A stretch of DNA of 64,000 nt from positions 36,971,933-37,035,932 of the forward strand of contig NC_089279.1 of the NCBI RefSeq assembly GCF_963678975.1. The letters are read 5' to 3'. This DNA comes from Dysidea avara (Eukaryota > Porifera > Demospongiae > Dictyoceratida > Dysideidae). Made by a program: the position numbers and the translations under genes. The notes below the pieces were generated by a model, which did no database searches, was not told where the DNA came from, and saw only the letters and a program-made list of their open reading frames with translations. Of this stretch, positions 35,379 to 44,533 are shown one piece after another. Position 1 is the stretch's first letter, and each line of letters begins with the position of its first letter.

Positions 35379-38201
35379 TGTTTCTAGCGTTTCTGGATAT
35401 GATTACATCATTATGGATTATCGTACAGTTCAGAGCTCGACTGGCAATGCTACAGAAGAACCTCAAAGGCTGCAAGAAGGAGATTAAGAGTCTCTCAGTG
35501 ATTGAGAATGCTGTTAGTAACTGTGATGTTACTTGTTACTTAGTTACCTGATCACCTAGGTGACACATGTAGCCTTCCTCAAGGCCAACTATGAGTACTT
35601 ACGAGGGAACTATCGTAAAAGTGTCAAGCTGTTAACCTCCGCTCCAAAGACACCATTACTGACTGACGCTGGTCAATGCCTTCCTTCACTATACTTCAAC
35701 AATCTTGGTTGTCTACACTATCACATGGGCAAGTACAGTTTGGCATCTTACTACTTCAGTAAGGCTCTCTATGAGAATGATTCTGCCCTCAACGACTTCC
35801 CACCATTGGAGAAAGGTAGTTGTTGGTGGATGTGTCGTGTGTTGTCTGTCATGTGATCTGTTGTTATAGCAACACTGTCAGGACGTCCATTGGCAGTACT
35901 GGGGGTAAACTGTCGTCAAGTGTTGTTATATAATCTCGGACTACAACAATTATATGCTGGTCAACCAACTGCTGCATTCACTTCTTTGTTGGAAGCAGTA
36001 CAAGTGTTTCACACTAATCCACTGTTGTGGCTTCGGTTGGCTGAGACTTCAATAGCGGCTTACAATAAGGTTGTTGTAAACTGTTACCATGGTAATTGTT
36101 ATAGTACCCGCAGGCACAGATGGACTATGCAAAGCAACAGCGTTACCATAGTGACACAATTCAAACTGTAGTTGAAGCTGGTTTCCATCAGAAACTTGTT
36201 GTCATGCCGATGGAGGTGGGTCATTTATCACGTGACGGATCATCAGCAGCCATGCCAACCCCATCACTTGACTTTGCTAACATCTGTCTGCGTAATGCTC
36301 TCTACTTGCTACCTCCTGCTGCCACAACAAACAATGAGACTATGGTATCGGCGTTGCCATGTCCACCACTCCATGGTGATGCTGTGATGTCATTAAGGGC
36401 ATCCATCCTGGCTAACAGTTCTTATGTGTCGTTACGTCAAGGTGACCCAGTGTCTTCACTACACTACAGTAAACAACTTTTGGCTATTCCTTCACTGTCA
36501 TTTCCACTGATGTAAGTGTCATATTAACAAGACAGTTATGAGCTATATATGTGTACCATAGTTAGTGGGCTATATAATAGTTAGACACCAAGACCAAGGG
36601 AACTAAGTGATGTAGTAACCCCTATGATCCGAGGCTGTAGCATCCTGAGCGTAGCTAGGGTGCTACTAAGGGCCAGAGGGGTTACTAAATTGCTTAGTTC
36701 CCGTTGGTCGCGGTGTCTAACTTATTTAGACTATGGTTTAAAGTACATACCTTTATAGCCAGAGTATTAGGGTGGGGTGAAAGAGCAATGCAGAACAGCA
36801 GAACGGTTTCTTCCTGAAGTCCTTACAGCACCCACAAAAATAATTACTCAACCGGTGACCAGAGTAATGGCTAGAGCTATGGTAGATACACCGCTTAGTC
36901 TACTATTAGTCCAGAAGTATTCGCAGAACATGGAGAAGAATTGTATTACAGTATTATCAAGTACTCCAATGTACCTTTCATGTTATAATTATTTTTCACG
37001 TACAAAATTGCCTGAGGGCAGGTTTCTAAATGAACACGTGTAGGTGACTAAATGAGCATGTCAGGTGACTAAGTGATCTAGTAACCCTCTAAATGAGCTG
37101 TACCATAGTCTAGTTGTTGTTACATGGACATAACATAACTTTTAACAAGTTGTGAATGTATTTTAGACAACCAATTCAGATCTCACTTTGGTCAATTTTA
37201 ACCCACCAATTGTAGTGAATATATGTGGATACAAAATTTCCACACTCATCCTCTGGTGGTTGGTTAATGGGTGATACTGAAGAGGAGGTTCATGTAGTTA
37301 GTAGTATCAGTTGGGGCTGTAGTGTTGGTATTGGCTTATTCTTGCAATATCGTCAATATTTATGTTATTCATATCATCCCCTATTAATGGGTCCGGGGAG
37401 AGGGTGTGAGACTTAGGTTGTTGAACGACTCACCAAATGAGGAGGAGCTAGTTTCAGTCTCGTATTTTGATATTCTATGATGAGTTTGTATATGAGTTTG
37501 TTGTGTGGGTATATCTGAGTGTGTATGTGTGTATAGGTGGGAGGGGGGAGGAAGAGAGAGACAAGGTGTTACAATGTGAATCAGATTAGCTGGCAGTGTC
37601 AATGGTCCACTGTCAGGGTTGATACTGTTGTTACTAGACATGAACATTCATTAAAGTGTGTGAATTTGTTTAGTGTTGTCTTGAATTATGGCCCAAGCTA
37701 GCTATGGCTAACTAGATAATATGATGTTTCTTTCATAATTGAATATCATAATATTATTAGGTTACTAGCTCACTTGTATGGTGCCGAGTGTTGTATATTA
37801 TTGGGGATGACTGGTGAAGCCATACAACACCTCACAATGGACCTACTGAACAATGACCATCCTGAGGGGACCACCCCTGGTTAGTGACCACCAGTATCAC
37901 TAGTAACTATGGTAATTGTTGTGTACTGGTAGCTGCTACTGGTGGTGGTGTAGATACTAGTCCCAACCATTGTAGAGCTAGTGTATTAATGAACATTGCT
38001 AGTGTGTGTTGTGTGAGGAAGGAGATGGAGAAGGCTAGGAAGGCTCTACTACAAGCTTGTGCTTGTCTACCATTGCCACAGAGGAACGGACCACTCCATG
38101 CTAAAGCTATCTTGTTATCTGCTTATATTGAACTACATACTGGTAAGTTTTCTGTCCGTGTGTGTGTTGTGTAATTCCAAGGTCTGATTAAATCACTAAA
38201 C

Positions 38202-38256
<55 letters not shown>

Positions 38257-38303
38257 TCCAAGGTCTGATTATATCACTAAACTTGTTTGTGTGTGTGTGT
38301 ATG

Positions 38304-38345
<42 letters not shown>

Positions 38346-41300
38346 GTAATTCCAAGGTCTGATTATATCACTAAACCTGTTGTATGTGTGTAGTATAGTC
38401 AGAGTTGGGGTCGTTACACTAAAAATGTAACTAGTTACATAGTATTCGTTACTTTTACATGATATTACTTACTGAAAAAAGTAACAAGTTACATATTACT
38501 GGCTACTCTGAAGGCTGTAACCAGTAATAATATTACATGTTACATTTGTTCATTACAAACTATAAAGTAAGTTCAACCTTCTAAATACAAGCTACTAGCC
38601 TACATGAGCGAGACATGTGTTTCTCTGGTGTAGTTCAGCCACAAATACATACTTTGTTGTTGTGTCTTAGCCTCAAGGGCACTCCCCAAGAGTCCCCATA
38701 CACTATCATTCTTTGTCCATATCTATAACGCTATCTCCAGTCTTGTCTGGTCCCAAAATGCAATCAATCATGTGCCTGGATACAATGCGCCTTAAAAGGA
38801 AGTAACGTGTATTTCCGGATGCAATATCTGTTACATATTACTCGCTACTTTGTCATATAATGCATTAGATTACTTGTCACTGTAAAGGTAATATTTGTAA
38901 CGCGGTACCCCCAACGCTGAGTATAGTACAGTGGAACCTGTGTATAATGGTCACCTTGGGACCAGATATATCTGGCCTTTATATACAGGTGGCTGTTATA
39001 GAGAAAACCTGTATAAGGTGGTCAGCAGCATTTTAGTGGCTATGGCCGTTATAAATGAGTGATTATTATTAAGAGGCTCGTGCCAACCGCAATGAAGTAA
39101 TATTTTAGTACAGAAAGGACAAGGTGAGCTTGTTATGAATGTTGGTTATAGCTATTGAATACGTTTAAGCAGTGAAGCCTGATAGATTATATAGTATTCA
39201 TTGAAAGGCAGGAAGAGTAATAATTGTGCATTAATTGAAAGGGTGCCGTGGTGCCAGACAGTTGGCTTAACAAGCCACCATAAAAGGTAGCAACCACTAT
39301 ATGAAGGAGAAAGTTATGTATACAGTGATTCATAGGCGAATTCTTGGTTGGCTGTTATACTCGTTAGACAGGTGACCGCTTAATGCAGACAACAGTGCAT
39401 ACATTTGTATGGGAAAATATTTGGGACCTCATGTCCATGGCCATTATGCAGAGGTGACCGCTTAATCCAGGTGACCGTAACACTGGTTCCACTGTACTAG
39501 TATTTTAAAAATTGTTAACGAAATAGGGATCTATGTAATAAAAAGTAGTGAAACAAGAGGTGAATGATGGTATTACAGCATAGCTCGGTGGGAAAGTCCC
39601 TACTTTGCCATTAAACAAAATTATAGCTAATGTGCCAAAGTAGGGATTTTCCCATGAGCTTTGCTGTAATACCATCATTCATCTCTTGTTTCACTACTTT
39701 TTATTACATAGATCCCTACTTCATTTTTAATTAACAATTTTTAATATACTAGTTTGTTTAGTTTTGATGTTATAGCACAGCTAGTTACAGTGTAACTTGT
39801 GACTATGGACTTTATTCACAATGACATCACAAGCACAAGATGGCCGCATTATTTGTGGTAATATTGTACAGGCACCTATGGAGAAATTCTTTTGATCGAT
39901 CATGTTTCAGCCAGGCAAGAAGATATCGAGCTCTAAGCAACAGATACGATTACAAGACAGTACAACAAATGATTTGTAATGTATTCCGGAAATTTTGAGA
40001 TAATTATCGCTTTTGTGCAATAGTTTTTGTTATTTTTATACCATACCTGTTGACTACTGGTCGGTATCTTGCTTCACGAGTGAAATATGATCGATCAAAA
40101 CAATTTCTCCATAGGCCCCTGTACAATAGTACCCCAAATAATGCGGCCATCTTGTTGTGAGTGACGTCATTGTGGATAAAGTCCATTGTATTAGAATTAT
40201 TATGCATGACTGTTGTATTATAGTGACTGTTCTATTAGAGTATCTCAAGTCAGCCAAGGGGTGTGTAGCTAGCTAGACCAATAAGGGGTGAGGTCATCTT
40301 GTTTACTGTTAAGTAAATAGCTAGATTGTTAAGAGGTGTGGTCTCTGCACTCCATCACTATTGATCTTTGTTTGATGGTGAACCTATCACGAATGAGATC
40401 CCATTTGCAAAGTTGCAGATAGCTAGCTAGTATACCACTTATAGTAGCGCTGGGACTGAAGTGCTTCTGAAATCCAGCTCTGAAATAATTCTGTGGCATC
40501 TAAATTTGCTGCTGAAAGATAGTGTTGATATGAAAAGTTAATGCGTCGTAATGGTTTTGTTGGATGAAGAAGACGAGCAGCCTGACTGAAGATAAAAGAA
40601 ACAACAAGGCACAGAGGGCCTACACTCGTCAGAACCCCAAAAGGCACATCCCACTGATGAGTTTGTTATTGTAGCGTAAAATGAGTGAGTGAGTAGAGTA
40701 AGTGAGTGAGTAGAGTGAGTGAGTAGAGTGAGTGAGTAAGGCAGACCAAATTTCAAGTTTTGATTTAAAAAAATTTAAAACTCCAATTAATGCTAAGTGT
40801 TTTCTTGTTTGTAATGCTGTATTTCACGTTAGATGGACTAGTATTCCATAAAGGTGATTTTTGTTGTGTAAGATGTCTCTAGGGTGATTATTGAAGGCGC
40901 ATATTAGGCAGCGCACGTTATTTTTAGGGGATCCCTACTTAAACAGTACTACTGTACTGTTTGATATCATCAGTATTTGTGTGTGCCCACACATATTTAG
41001 TGTGTCTTGTCTGTGTTTGTGTGTAGTAGTAGCAGTTGTGCGTGCATTCGTACATTCGTGCATGCATGATAGTGTAGTGTATAGTAGACACTGGTACACA
41101 CTAGTCTGGCGTAGCCAACCCCTGCGCATAGCGTGAGGGTCTGGTGACATCCGCATTTAGTACCTGTGCATATGGAATGCAATTAAATTTGAAAATACGT
41201 GTGAAACACGTGGACAGTTTCCAGTAACAAAGCACAACAGCTACTGTACTTGCACTTGAATAGCGTCTATTTCCTCTACAAACCCTTACATTTGTGCTGG

Positions 41301-41664
41301 TTGTGGAAAAGACATAAGAAGCTTGCCATAATCAATGGGTAAATCGGGAATAACGTCATAGAATGTTGTTTATTGGTCACTAAGCAATCTGATTGGACGC
41401 ACTAGTTTTTTGTAAGGCTGGCACAGGTACTGAATGCGGCTGTCACCAGACCCTCGCGCTATGCACGCGGATCGGCTACGCCAGACTAGGTTCACACATC
41501 AAGTAGTCACATACCTACACATTATCACAGGTAATGTTACTGGAGCAATTCAACTGTTAAGGAGACACCAAACTACTACACAGTACAACTTGCTCACTAA
41601 TGGCAGCAGCAGCCAACAGGACAAGAAGAGACTAGCCAATAACAACAGGCGTGTATTGTCATGA
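35056..41664 (+). CDS. CNOT10: CCR4-NOT transcription complex subunit 10 (N-terminal exons not seen)
   Basis: CNOT10 is a TPR scaffold subunit of the CCR4-NOT deadenylase, which in animals partners CNOT11 at the N-terminus of CNOT1 (family knowledge). Nine exons join in phase: 35056-35217, 35271-35300, 35429-35512, 35560-35815, 35870-36069, 36114-36511, 37761-37879, 37933-38142 and 41531-41664 (TGA). Telling segments are [64 protein letters not shown] and [11 protein letters not shown]; all line up in order with the known animal protein. Introns are 44-130 nt except two swollen by transposons (36512-37760; 38143-41530). The second intron is a (GT)n microsatellite. All splice phases agree and there are no stops, so this is the working copy; the copy at 29902 is broken. 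Confidence 0.93.
35301..35380 (+). repeat. (GT)n microsatellite inside a CNOT10 intron
   Basis: GTGTGTACGTCTGTGTTT blocks followed by about 15 GT units fill the 5' part of a 128-nt intron starting at the donor itself. The breakpoint of the upstream duplicate (29835) lies at the same place, suggesting that the microsatellite served as the recombination point. Confidence 0.9.
36577..36725. repeat. Near-perfect hairpin (foldback element 4) in a CNOT10 intron
   Basis: The arm TTAGACACCAAGACCAAGGG is mirrored near 36695-36723. The apex reads ATCCTGAGCGTAGCTAGGGT, flanked by GGCTGTAGC and GCTACTAAGGGCC, the same flanks as the hairpin at 5890-6038. Confidence 0.88.
36725..37111. mobile_element. Second half of the CNOT10 intron insertion, AGACTATGGT ends
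   Basis: Starts TTAGACTATGGT and ends ACCATAGTCTA. Together with the adjacent hairpin it forms the 536-bp block absent from the pseudogene copy, so the two parts may have inserted as one composite. The 88-codon frame at 36777-37043 has no recognisable domain. Confidence 0.65.
38171..38390 (+). repeat. About 85-bp tandem repeat with (GT)n, three copies
   Basis: AATTCCAAGGTCTGATTA then ATCACTAAAC and a (GT)n run is repeated three times with variable GT length. It lies just after the donor of CNOT10 exon 8. Confidence 0.9.
38400..38919. mobile_element. 520-bp hAT-like MITE (hAT-N1), perfect target duplication
   Basis: AGTATAGT flanks both ends (38392-38399; 38920-38927). The left end is CAGAGTTGGGGTCGTTAC and the right end CCCCCAACGCTG. 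The interior is rich in GTAAC and GTTAC. Related pieces are at 55545 and 56640. Confidence 0.93.
38929..39494. mobile_element. 566-bp MITE with CAGTGGAACC ends and TA target site (pogo/Tc1-like)
   Basis: Ends CAGTGGAACCTG and GGTTCCACTG, with TA outside each (38927-38928; 39495-39496). The left TA overlaps the right target duplication of the hAT MITE by one base, so the two elements are exactly abutted. Interior has GGTGACCGCTTAAT repeats. Confidence 0.9.
39501..39759. mobile_element. Palindromic MITE (TAGTGAAACAAGAG family, full copy)
   Basis: Arms of about 120 nt, including GGGATCTATGTAATAAAAAG, AGTAGTGAAACAAGAG, GAATGATGGTATTACAGC and AAAGTCCCTACTTTG, are mirrored almost perfectly about 39625. 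This is the clearest member of the family also at 18165 and 33512. Confidence 0.88.
39720..40960 (+). repeat. Dispersed repeat R2, copy 2, with foldback insertion
   Basis: Matches 18720-19575. A 382-bp foldback (39805-40186; ends ATGGACTTTAT and ATAAAGTCCAT, arms about 115 nt with GATGGCCGCATTATTTG) interrupts it after CTTGTGACT; the other R2 copy has the uninterrupted site. A short run of GAGTGAGTAG repeats is at about 40683-40740. Confidence 0.82.
41100..41490. mobile_element. MITE with about 68-bp terminal inverted repeats
   Basis: Left arm TAGTCTGGCGTAGCC, GCGTGAGGGTCTGGTGACA, TTTAGTACCTGTGC; right arm mirrors it at 41424-41490. GTACACAC on the left and GTTCACAC on the right could be an imperfect 8-bp target duplication. 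It lies 40 bp upstream of the last CNOT10 exon, so the splice branch region is close to the insertion. Confidence 0.85.
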
Positions 41665-41790
41665 CATTTTGTAATCTTTTAATGTGACATGTTATGATAA
41701 CCAAACACAACATACAACGTTATTAGCCATACAAGAAGGAGTGAAGGTTATGTTATAATATTGATGGTATAGTAGTGACTGTTGCTGCAG

Positions 41791-42085
41791 ATAGGGAGGG
41801 GTGTGGCTACCTCACTTGGAAGGGTCAAATGTAAGTCTAGTAGCACTACTATATTAGGTTGTTGACTTTAGAAGGGAATTTCCCACGATGTCACTGGTTG
41901 TATTAAATAGTATGAGGTTAGCTGGTATCAGGCTGAGAGGAGATGTCAGGAACAACAGAAAGAAGAAGAAACAGGTAAATATCTTGTTAAACTGTTAGTA
42001 ATACTGTGTAATGTTTTGTGGAGTACAGAGAAGTTCACTCATGAGGGGAGTGAAAGGACAAGACAACAAAGATGCCCTCGAATAG
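41791..42085 (+). CDS. Last three exons of an unidentified small basic protein
   Basis: Exons 41791-41830, 41872-41974 and 42029-42085 join in phase (introns 41 and 54 nt, GT-AG) and end at TAG. The product ends with GCGYLTWKGQIREFPTMSLV, LNSMRLAGIRLRGDVRNN, a K4 run, and GQDNKDALE. The consistent phases and protein-like composition support a real gene. I do not recognise it, and no upstream exon was found; a start inside the second exon (ATG at 41888) is also possible. It lies 127 bp after the CNOT10 stop on the same strand, so it might also be read-through or an alternative 3' end. Confidence 0.5.
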
Positions 42086-42099
42086 CTTTGTTCTTAATA

Positions 42100-42850
42100 G
42101 TCACTTGTGTTATCCAGCTGTCCAGCACTTGACAGTCAGTGCTGGGGGTGGTGGTAAGGGAATTCAATCTAGCCCCAGGGGAGGAGGGGGAAGGAGAACA
42201 GGCTGTAGATATTACAGTAGACATTGTAGAATAGATATTCAGATAATTATTCCTCACTGACATTTTAATGAAAATTTACATCACGTGTCACGGTGTTATC
42301 AGTTGATTGCTAAATCGCTCAAATAGAACAATCAGGCATTGTGAAATGAAACGAAAAACATCCCCTCGTGCGTAGACGCAATGAGAGTGGTTACGTTTAC
42401 AGTAATGCAGGATAGCTAATTTGCTTGCGATATAGCGCGCTGGGCGCGAGAAACGCACCTACTGCAAACAATTTCCCCCGAGGGAAAGGTGAACGTTATA
42501 TTAGAGTATTTTGGTACCTCGAGCGAAAAGACTAACAAGACATGAAAGACACTTTATACTTGACGAAACAGTAGTCGTTAGCTATAAATGTTCTATTAAA
42601 TGCACTGTAGCGGTAATTTAAAGCGGTAAATGTAACAGCCGTCAACTGGCAGCTGGTTTGTCAGTTGCTAGGAAATTTTGTAAAAGTTGCAGCTCTAGAA
42701 TAGTTAGTGTACTTAGAGCAGTACTGAGTGTAGGTAGTTTAGTATTAAGTGTAGTGAGTGATAGTGTAAATAGTTAGGTGTAGCTGAAAAGAGTCTGGCT
42801 CAGAGTTCTGCTTTTCCAGTGAGCTTTCTTTCTAGACTTAAAGAATTTAC
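42100..42850. other. No gene seen; small CpG-richer patch
   Basis: G-rich stretch at 42140-42200 (GGGGGTGGTGG, GGGGAGGAGGGGG) on the plus strand and GCGCGCTGGGCGCGAG at about 42434-42450. These could belong to a promoter region, but no transcription start can be placed. Confidence 0.35.
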
Positions 42851-42854
42851 AGCA

Positions 42855-43415
42855 TTTGGGTCTAGCTTTGTTGACTCTTAATAGCTTTAGTCTAGCTTTG
42901 TTGGCTTCTTTCATTTTTAAAGCTTTAGTCTAGCTTTGTTGGCTTCTTTCATTTTTAAAGCTTTTCTAGCTTTGTTGGCTTCTTTTATTTTAAAGCTTTG
43001 TTGGTTTCTTTTATTTTAAAGCTTTAGTCTAGCTTTGTTGGCTTCTTTCATTTTTAAAGTTTTAGTCTAGCTTTGTTGGCTTCTTTTATTTTAAAGCTAT
43101 AGTCTAGCTTTGTTGGCTTCTTTCATTTTTAAAGTTTTAGTCTAGCTTTGTTGGCTTCTTTCATTCTTAAAGCTTCCCTAGCTTTGTTGGCTTCTTTTAT
43201 TTTAAAGCTTTGTTGGTTTCTTTCATTTTTAAAGCTTTAGTTCAGCTTTGTTGGCTTCCTTCATTTTTAAAGCTTTAGTCTAGCTTTGTTGGCTTCTTTC
43301 ATTCTTAAAGCTTTAGTCTAACTTTGTTGGTTTCTTTTATTTTTAAAGCTTAAGTCTAGCTTTGTTGGCTTCTTTTATTTTTAAAGCTTTGGTCTAGTTT
43401 TGTTGGCTTCTTAAT
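42855..43415 (+). repeat. Minisatellite of about 37-bp units, roughly 14 copies
   Basis: Unit core TAGCTTTGTTGGCTTCTTT plus CATTTTTAAAGCTTTAGTC. Some units are shortened by loss of the CTTTAGTCTAG part. Pyrimidine-rich on the plus strand. No coding sense. Confidence 0.95.
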
Positions 43416-43419
43416 AGCT

Positions 43420-43710
43420 AATGGCTTACGTTTACAGAGAAGGTTTTAGCTAAGTTGAAAAATTGCTTGAAATTCTGAGCTAGACTTGTTGGCTGCTACA
43501 TTAGTAAAGAACTAGTAACATTTGTCATCTACCTGACTGTTAGCTGTAGTGTTGACATAGTAGTATAGCATTAGCTACTAGTGTTGTGATAGTAGTTGAG
43601 TAGTAGCTTCTAGCGTAGTCTAGTAGTTAGGTTATGTTGTGACTTGTTGTTGTTTATTGTGAAGTGGAGCAAGGACAACAAGTGAGTGAACTGTATAGCT
43701 AGTAGCTAAA
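43420..43710. other. TAGT-rich spacer, no gene
   Basis: Strong local enrichment of TAGTA / TAGT / GTAGT words (43540-43640), resembling a decayed short-period repeat. Confidence 0.5.
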
Positions 43711-43714
43711 CTAA

Positions 43715-43976
43715 CAGAGATGGGATAAAGCTTAACTGGAGGCTTACAGCAATATCTATAGTTAAATGGCTGAAATCAATTTACTTCTAATATTTTACGT
43801 ACTAACTGAGACAACAATTGAGTTAGCTACAAGAAGCTCTTCACTTATTAGTGCTCATAATGGCCATTGTGTAGCTATATAGAAAGAGGCTAAAACTGTC
43901 TACAGAGCTGTAGGAGGCCATTGTAATGATCAGTGTGTGTAGTTGAACCATTCCAAACTGCTTTACCCCATCTCTG
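43715..43976. mobile_element. 262-bp MITE with CAGAGATGGG ends (hAT-like)
   Basis: CAGAGATGGGATAAAGC on the left, GCTTTACCCCATCTCTG on the right. No clear target duplication. Confidence 0.75.
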
Positions 43977-43979
43977 AGT

Positions 43980-44530
43980 AGTTGTCACTGAGGGTAGCTA
44001 GTCTGGTCAAGGATGAAGTGTTGACTGTTTTTGGCTTTACGTTGAACAATGGCTCCAGCACAACTAGAATTGTAATTTGTAGCTTTCGCAGTTCAACTAT
44101 TGTTAGAAATAATTACGAGGATTATATAAATTTTGTTAGAAAGCCAAAATGTTGTAAATATTAACAGATTTTTATTACATTTGCAATCTATAATAGATTT
44201 ATAGAAATAGATTTCAATTATAGAAATCCTAAATATTGTAAATCTTAAAATTCCGACAGATTTCTAGAAATAGTATGTAAATCTACAAATATTGTAAATC
44301 TGTAAATATTCCGATAGATTTCATTTCTGTACTAATCTCTTCCACAAGTCCCAATTCTTGTCCAATGCTCAAATAATGTCAAATCTTAACATTTCATGAT
44401 GGACCCCTCAACGTTACCAATTAACATAGTTTTAATTAATTAATAAAATTTTTATCAAAATCAGAACAAAATGACACTTGCGGCCATTACAGTCATAAAA
44501 TAGTACAAAGTGAAAACTAAAGAAAAGTAG
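43980..44530. other. NLR 3' flank: AT-rich repeats
   Basis: AAATATTGTAAATC and AGATTTCTAGAAATAG words repeat loosely at 44150-44320. GACCCCTCAA at about 44402-44411 matches the end of the MITE at 47995-48484. The minus-strand 3' UTR and poly(A) site of the NLR gene should lie here, but I cannot place the signal. Confidence 0.4.
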
Positions 44531-44533
44531 CTA

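Noticed and set aside
35275..35551. Open frames across the (GT)n tract starting with VCVCVC
   Set aside because: Translated microsatellite; the real exon starts at 35429 after CGTACAG.
40935..41182. Minus-strand frames near 41.1 kb
   Set aside because: They translate the terminal inverted repeat of a MITE.
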